Assembly (NCBI GenBank): GCA_031552405.1
Contig: JAVBMN010000018.1
Coordinates: 1 to 64,000, forward strand
DNA: 64,000 nucleotides
Direction: 5' to 3'
DNA from: UBA1794 sp031552405
GTDB lineage: Bacteria; Bacteroidota; Bacteroidia; Bacteroidales; Bacteroidaceae
The notes beneath the pieces were generated by a model, which searched no databases, had not been told where the DNA came from, and worked only from the letters and a program-made list of their open reading frames with translations. A program made the position numbers and the translations under genes. Shown piece after piece: positions 59,200-64,000 of the stretch; the stretch's first letter is position 1; every line of letters starts with the position of its first letter.

Positions 59200-62190
59200 A
59201 TGAGCAGAATACCAAATATAAAACAGTTGGTTTTCAAAGACACTTCTTTTGCCAATCTGATGAATAAGCGCGTGTTGAACGTGTTGTTGATAGCCACAAA
59301 ATACGATGCATTCATGCTGGAAGACGACGGACGTGTGGACGAACAGATTTTCGATGAATATACTTCCCTCAGTTTGCGCTATCCTCCTCGTTTTACACAG
59401 GTCACTAATGAGGCACAAGCTTTGAAGGCGATGGATGAGATGCATTTTGAGCTGGTTATCTGCATGCCGAATATGGATAATGCCGATACTTTTGCCGCTG
59501 CCCGCCATATCAAGAAGATGCATCCTACGACTCCTATCATCGTGCTGACTCCTTTCTCGAAAGAGATATCCAAACGGGTTTCGGAGGAGGACCTCTCGGC
59601 TATCGATTATGTATTCAGCTGGTTGGGAAATGCGGAGTTGTTGTTGGCAATAATTAAATTGGTTGAAGATAAAATGAATGTAAATTCAGATGTGGAATCG
59701 GTGGGCGTTCAAACAATTCTGTTGGTTGAAGACTCCATCCGTTTTTATTCTGCTACACTACCTCATTTGTACAAATTTGTACTTCAACAGTCGAAAGATT
59801 TTTCGAATGAAGCTTTGAACGAGCATCAACGTACGTTACGAATGCGGGGAAGGCCGAAGATTTTGCTGGCCAGAACCTACGAAGAAGCATGGGAAATCTA
59901 TTCGAAGTTCAAGAATAACATGTTGGGAATTGTGTCGGATATGCGTTTTCCAAAGGATGGGAAGAACGAACGTCTGGCAGGCTATCAACTGGGATGCGCT
60001 GTCAGGAAGATTGATCGCTTCATCCCGATTATCTTTGCTTCTTCCGAAATATCCAATGCGGTATATGCGGAGGAACTGAAGTGCGATTTCATTGACAAGA
60101 ACTCCAAGACTTTTCCGCAGGATCTGCGGCGCGACATCCGTGCGAATTTCGGGTTTGGCGAGTTTACGATCATCAACCCGGAGACAAATGAGGAAATAGC
60201 CCGCATCTCTAGTCTGAAAGATCTGCAACGTACGATTCACCATATTCCGGATGACTCCCTGATTTATCATTTGTCGCACAATCATTTTACCCGGTTTCTT
60301 TATTCGCGTGCGATATTCCCGGTAGCGGAGCTGTTGCGCGACATTGATATATCGGATTATGAGGATATGGCTGAGGCGCGGAATATCATTTTCGATGCGA
60401 TAGTACGTTACCGGAAAACAAAAAATATCGGAGTGGTGGCCGAATACCTGCGAGATCGTTTTGATGAGTATTCCAATTTTGCCCGCATCGGGGAGGAGTC
60501 TTTGGGTGGTAAAGGGCGTGGGCTTGCTTTCATGGGGCAGATGTTGAAACGGCATGCTGTGAGGACTGACGATATCTTCAAGAATGCGGTGTTGCGGATT
60601 CCTAAAACGGTGGTACTTTGTACTGATATCTTTGATGAGTTTATGGAGTCCAACAATTTGTATTCTGTAGCTTTGCAGGATCTTCAGAACGAGCAGATCT
60701 TGGAGTACTTTCTGAAGGCCACATTGCCGGTACGATTGGTTGATGACTTTCTGGCATTCTTTGATGTAGTAAAGACTCCAATTGCCATTCGCTCTTCCAG
60801 CCTGTTAGAAGATTCTCATTATCAGCCTTTTGCAGGAATCTATTCCACTTATATGATTCCGCATTCCGACGATAAATACCAGATGCTGCAAATGCTGAGT
60901 GATGCCGTGAGGGCAGTGTATGCATCGGTCTTTTACCGGGACAGCAAGGCGTATATGACTGCTACGCATAACATTATCGAGCAGGAAAAGATGGCCATAG
61001 TACTTCAGGAAGTCGTTGGAAAACAATATGAGAACCGTTTCTATCCCACTATCTCAGGGGTGGCCCGGTCGCTGAACTTTTATCCGATTGGCGATGAACG
61101 GCCGGAAGATGGCATTGTCAATGTAGCGTTAGGACTGGGAAAATACATTGTAGACGGAGGGATGAACTTGCGATTTTCTCCCAAACATCCGCATAATATT
61201 TTGCAAACCAGTACGTTGGAAGCTGCATTAAAAGATACGCAAACTCGTTTTTATGCGTTGAATCTGAATTATCTCACCAATGTAGGGGTGGCGGTGGATG
61301 TGGACGATGCATTCAATCTCCTAAATCTTCCGGTGAAAGATGCAGAACAGGATGGAACCTTGAAATACATCACTTCAACCTATGATTATTACGACCAGAT
61401 GTTGTTGGAAGGATTCTATCCGGGTCCCAGCCGGAAGGTGGTATCTTTTGTGGGTGTACTTCAGCATGACGTGTTTCCCTTGGCGGATATGCTCAATTTT
61501 ATACTCAAGCTGGGACAGGAAGAGATGGGGCGTCCCATTGAGATTGAGTTTGCAGTCAATCTTGAGCAGACGCAAGAGAAAGAGAAGATGGGTACATTCT
61601 ATCTGTTACAGATTCGTCCGATTGTAGACAGCAAGGAGGTGATGGAAGAGGATTTGACAGTGATTGCAAAGGAGGAATGCCTGTTGTATTCCCGCAGTGC
61701 TCTTGGCCATGGGGTTTGTCATGATATGTACGATGTGGTGTATGTGAAAACCGCTGCTTTTAATGCGGCCAATAACCAATTGATTGCAGTTGAGATAGAA
61801 AAGATCAACCGGCAGTTTATGGCAGAACAGAGAAACTATGCACTGATTGGGCCTGGGCGTTGGGGCTCCAGCGACCATTGGCTGGGAATCCCCGTAAAGT
61901 GGCCGCACATCTGTAATGCAAAGCTGATTGTGGAGTCTGGTTTGGAGAATTACCGCATCGAACCCAGCCAGGGTACACATTTCTTCCAGAACCTGACTTC
62001 ATTTGGTGTGGGTTATTTTACGGTGAATCCTTATATCAAAGACGACGGCATTTTTGATGAGGCCTTCTTGAATGCGCAACCGGCTGTGCAGGAGACTGAA
62101 TTCATTCGCCATGTGCGCTTTGAGAAACCTGTGATAATGAAGATTGACGGAAAGAAGAATATGGGTGTTGTACTGAAACCGTTTAATTGA
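59200..62190 (+). CDS. REC-REC-PEP synthase ATP-grasp fusion protein
   Basis: A 996-residue cytoplasmic protein. Residues about 25-158 form a receiver-like domain without the phospho-acceptor (Cys88 is at the Asp position in LVICMPNMD). Residues 170-315 form a second, intact receiver: acidic pair Glu177-Asp178, phospho-acceptor Asp247 in IVSDMRFP, Ser281 and Lys300. A helical linker leads to a PPDK/PEP-synthase N-terminal ATP-grasp domain (about 430-810), with EESLGGKGRGLAFM, PIAIRSSSLLEDSHYQPFAG and FYLLQIRPI. The swivelling phosphohistidine domain and PEP-binding barrel are absent. The remaining 180 residues (ALIGPGRWGSSDHWLG, SQGTHFFQNLTSFGVGYF) match nothing that I can name. It may be a phosphorylation-controlled kinase. 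An AraC gene follows 22 bp later. Confidence 0.8.
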   Translation: MSRIPNIKQLVFKDTSFANLMNKRVLNVLLIATKYDAFMLEDDGRVDEQIFDEYTSLSLRYPPRFTQVTNEAQALKAMDEMHFELVICMPNMDNADTFAAARHIKKMHPTTPIIVLTPFSKEISKRVSEEDLSAIDYVFSWLGNAELLLAIIKLVEDKMNVNSDVESVGVQTILLVEDSIRFYSATLPHLYKFVLQQSKDFSNEALNEHQRTLRMRGRPKILLARTYEEAWEIYSKFKNNMLGIVSDMRFPKDGKNERLAGYQLGCAVRKIDRFIPIIFASSEISNAVYAEELKCDFIDKNSKTFPQDLRRDIRANFGFGEFTIINPETNEEIARISSLKDLQRTIHHIPDDSLIYHLSHNHFTRFLYSRAIFPVAELLRDIDISDYEDMAEARNIIFDAIVRYRKTKNIGVVAEYLRDRFDEYSNFARIGEESLGGKGRGLAFMGQMLKRHAVRTDDIFKNAVLRIPKTVVLCTDIFDEFMESNNLYSVALQDLQNEQILEYFLKATLPVRLVDDFLAFFDVVKTPIAIRSSSLLEDSHYQPFAGIYSTYMIPHSDDKYQMLQMLSDAVRAVYASVFYRDSKAYMTATHNIIEQEKMAIVLQEVVGKQYENRFYPTISGVARSLNFYPIGDERPEDGIVNVALGLGKYIVDGGMNLRFSPKHPHNILQTSTLEAALKDTQTRFYALNLNYLTNVGVAVDVDDAFNLLNLPVKDAEQDGTLKYITSTYDYYDQMLLEGFYPGPSRKVVSFVGVLQHDVFPLADMLNFILKLGQEEMGRPIEIEFAVNLEQTQEKEKMGTFYLLQIRPIVDSKEVMEEDLTVIAKEECLLYSRSALGHGVCHDMYDVVYVKTAAFNAANNQLIAVEIEKINRQFMAEQRNYALIGPGRWGSSDHWLGIPVKWPHICNAKLIVESGLENYRIEPSQGTHFFQNLTSFGVGYFTVNPYIKDDGIFDEAFLNAQPAVQETEFIRHVRFEKPVIMKIDGKKNMGVVLKPFN

Positions 62191-62212
62191 TTCTGTTTTA
62201 TTTGTTCTTTTA

Positions 62213-63397
62213 ATGGAAATGCTTTATAAATTGATATTGTTTCTGCCCTGTTTTACGTCTTTATTCTGGGTGATAGTTTTGCTTCTCAATAATCCAAGAA
62301 AGAATACCCGGCCGCAGAATATCTGGATATTATTCCTGTTGTCGCTGGCTATCTGTTCTTTTATATGGGGAATTCTTTTCAATGGGATTAGGGATTACAC
62401 TTCCTATTATGTGCTGGATGTGATGGATATCACTTTTTCCTTGACGGTGCTTCCTCTAGTGCATCTTTTCTTCAGATCAATAACCAATCGAAGTCGGTTT
62501 ACGTGGAAGCAATACCTTTGTTTGCTACCGGGTGTTGTGGTTGGAGGGGTTTGTCTTGTCCTTTACCTGAGGATGGGTACGGAGCAGTCGGCCTTCTTCA
62601 TAAAGGAGGTAACAGAGAATTACGAGAGTTTCCGGCCTTTATCAGGCTCGCTTCAAGAATGGCTGTATCTGTTCTGCGTGTATCTATATAGTGTTGTTGT
62701 TTTTCTACAGATAGCGGTTCTCATGACGTATTCTTCTTTAAACCTTATTCGATACAGGAAGAAGCTTGCAGATTATTTTTCGAACCTGAACGGAAAGTCT
62801 ATTGAGAATGCCCGGGCGGTACTGGTGGGATTCTTCGGGCTTCTTTTTGTGGGGTTGATAGCCGTTTGTACGTGGAGCACATCTCTTAAAAACTATCTTT
62901 TAATATGTCATTTGTTAATGGCAGGAATAGCTGCGTGTATTTACTATATGAGTTTCCATGTGGTCAGGATTAGGTTTACTGCCAAAAGTATTACGTTCCA
63001 GACAGAAGTGCAAGATATCGAAGCACTGGAGATGGCCGAACAAAAAGAGGTCTATGCAAAGATCTTTCCTTTGTTTCAGCGACTGATTGAAGAAGAAAAG
63101 GTTTTTCTTCAGCCAAACCTCTCATTGGATGACATCGCCCAGCTGATGAACTCAAACCGTACGTATGTATCCCGTATTGTCAATGACAGGTTCGGGTGTA
63201 ACTTTCACGAATTCATAAATGGAAAGCGCATTGAGTATGCTAAAACGTTACTGTCACAGAATCCTGCGCTCTCACAGGAACAGGCAGCCGAGCAGTCGGG
63301 CTTTTTGTATGCATCTACTTTTAGCCGCGTATTTAAAAAGCACGCAGGAGTTAGTTTCTCTGAATGGAGAAGGACATTCCTTCTTGCATATTGTTAA
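62213..63397 (+). CDS. Membrane-anchored AraC-type regulator
   Basis: A 394-residue regulator. The N-terminal half holds about seven hydrophobic helices (for example MLYKLILFLPCFTSLFWVIV and AVLVGFFGLLFVGLIAVCTW). The C-terminal about 110 residues are an AraC-type double helix-turn-helix (LSLDDIAQLMNSNRTYVSRI, then EQAAEQSGFLYASTFSRVFK), ending VSFSEWRRTFL. Such proteins probably sense envelope or membrane signals and act on DNA from the membrane. It follows the receiver/ATP-grasp gene by 22 bp, probably in one operon; it may regulate that gene or the barrel gene downstream on the other strand. Confidence 0.88.
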   Translation: MEMLYKLILFLPCFTSLFWVIVLLLNNPRKNTRPQNIWILFLLSLAICSFIWGILFNGIRDYTSYYVLDVMDITFSLTVLPLVHLFFRSITNRSRFTWKQYLCLLPGVVVGGVCLVLYLRMGTEQSAFFIKEVTENYESFRPLSGSLQEWLYLFCVYLYSVVVFLQIAVLMTYSSLNLIRYRKKLADYFSNLNGKSIENARAVLVGFFGLLFVGLIAVCTWSTSLKNYLLICHLLMAGIAACIYYMSFHVVRIRFTAKSITFQTEVQDIEALEMAEQKEVYAKIFPLFQRLIEEEKVFLQPNLSLDDIAQLMNSNRTYVSRIVNDRFGCNFHEFINGKRIEYAKTLLSQNPALSQEQAAEQSGFLYASTFSRVFKKHAGVSFSEWRRTFLLAYC

Positions 63398-63425
63398 AGA
63401 GAGTGATTTAAGGATCATAGCTAAG

Positions 63426-63458
63426 AGTAAAGGCTGCCTTCACCGGGCAGCCTTTACT
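63426..63458. terminator. Hairpin between convergent genes
   Basis: A perfect 13-bp stem (63426-63438 with 63446-63458) with a 7-nt loop. It stands between the AraC gene and the convergent barrel gene. T-runs are poor on both sides. Confidence 0.65.
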
Positions 63459-63507
63459 GAATTGTGGAGTGAATGGTCTTGAATTCTTGAATCGATATGT
63501 TTCTTTT

Positions 63508-64000
63508 TTAGAAAGAAAATCCGATTCTAAAGGTAATACCCTCTACGTTCTCAGAGCTGTAATCGCTGTAATAGCGATAATAACCATACGATGATATGGT
63601 TTCCATGTCATCCATGACTTGCAGTGTATATCCTATACTTAGATCCAGTGAGGCCTTCCTACCGATTCCAAAACTCACACCCATAGACGGATTGACATAG
63701 GCTCCTGTAGCATCATATGCAGAATATCCGGTTTTTAAGCCGAAGAACGGAGTCACTTTCTGGTTGATAAAATTCACCTTGAAATCCACAAAAACGGGAA
63801 CAAAAACAGTTTCCCAGTCCTTATGGTAGCTCACTGCTACACCGGCACCCAAAAAGATGTAGGGGTTGAACTGGTAACCGTGGGATGTGGAGAGTTCAAT
63901 GGCATCATCGCCATAATCTCCGATTCCTGCGGTGGCTCCTGTAGAGAAACTAGCCCGGTACCCTTTGATGTTCCGTTGTGCAGAGGCGTACGTGCTGCAT
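63508..64000 (-). CDS. Outer-membrane barrel protein, 5' end missing
   Basis: The minus-strand frame runs through the right edge of the window, so the start codon is not seen. At the edge it reads STYASAQRNIKGYRASFSTG, which looks like the end of a signal peptide (ASA, then Q) followed by the first barrel strand. The visible 163 residues alternate polar and hydrophobic or aromatic residues (YQFNPYIFLGAGVAVSYHKD, ITFRIGFSF) and end in Phe. It is a small porin- or OmpA-type barrel of about 180 residues, common in Bacteroides; function unknown. A TTG inside the frame at 63852 is not a likely start. Confidence 0.75.
   Translation of the reverse strand, partial: CSTYASAQRNIKGYRASFSTGATAGIGDYGDDAIELSTSHGYQFNPYIFLGAGVAVSYHKDWETVFVPVFVDFKVNFINQKVTPFFGLKTGYSAYDATGAYVNPSMGVSFGIGRKASLDLSIGYTLQVMDDMETISSYGYYRYYSDYSSENVEGITFRIGFSF

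Overview
The window looks like chromosomal DNA of a gut-type Bacteroidales, most probably a Bacteroides or close relative. Evidence: many genes have the Bacteroides-style -7 promoter box TAnnTTTG; there are several serine-type sulfatase, glycoside hydrolase and outer-membrane-barrel genes; and the housekeeping proteins have Bacteroidetes-type architecture (fused GlyRS, PPK1, hexameric GDH). Nothing here looks like a plasmid, phage or insertion sequence.

Layout, left to right. (1) 1-15.7 kb: a radical SAM protein, then two tandem copies of a large secreted MG2-like protein on the minus strand. Next is a minus-strand operon encoding an anaerobic sulfatase maturase, a short trigger-factor-like chaperone and a serine-type sulfatase. 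Topoisomerase III and a third MG2-like paralogue follow on the plus strand. (2) 15.7-25 kb: the overlapping genes ppk1 and dinB, a divergent metallophosphoesterase, an outer-membrane barrel/TPR pair and a small secreted protein. (3) 25-35 kb: a SulP transporter, two tandem microproteins, prfB with its programmed +1 frameshift, a 43-residue membrane protein, a CYTH triphosphatase, an MgtC/DUF4010 membrane protein, a PAS-PAS histidine kinase behind a poly-G tract, DPP-IV and tRNA-Leu(UAG). (4) 35-46 kb: a secreted metzincin-like protease, a GH43 enzyme, the operon parC-DUF3316-S41 protease, and divergent glyS. (5) 46.5-57.3 kb: a polysaccharide-degrading block of two tandemly duplicated GH128-like enzymes and a LamG/alginate-lyase-like protein. 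(6) 57.6-64 kb: gdhA, a protein joining two receiver-like domains to a PEP-synthase ATP-grasp domain, a membrane-anchored AraC regulator, and the 5'-truncated gene of an outer-membrane protein.

The most unusual signal is non-coding. Four intergenic regions (about 1.05, 12.75, 27.25 and 46.18 kb) hold arrays of short palindromes. Their centres fall every 21-22 bp, about two turns of the DNA helix, and in three of the arrays one step is exactly 16 bp. Three arrays share two palindrome types (TGGTGCGCACCA-like and CAGGCCTG), and the fourth uses a GTACC-N8-GGTAC unit. Two arrays are accompanied by hairpin modules with inverted flanking words. I know of no named element with this geometry, but I could not search.

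Other points of note are the trigger-factor-like protein lacking a PPIase domain between a sulfatase and its maturase, the two tandem microproteins, the poly-G tract at the expected -33 site of the histidine kinase gene, and the REC-REC-ATP-grasp fusion.
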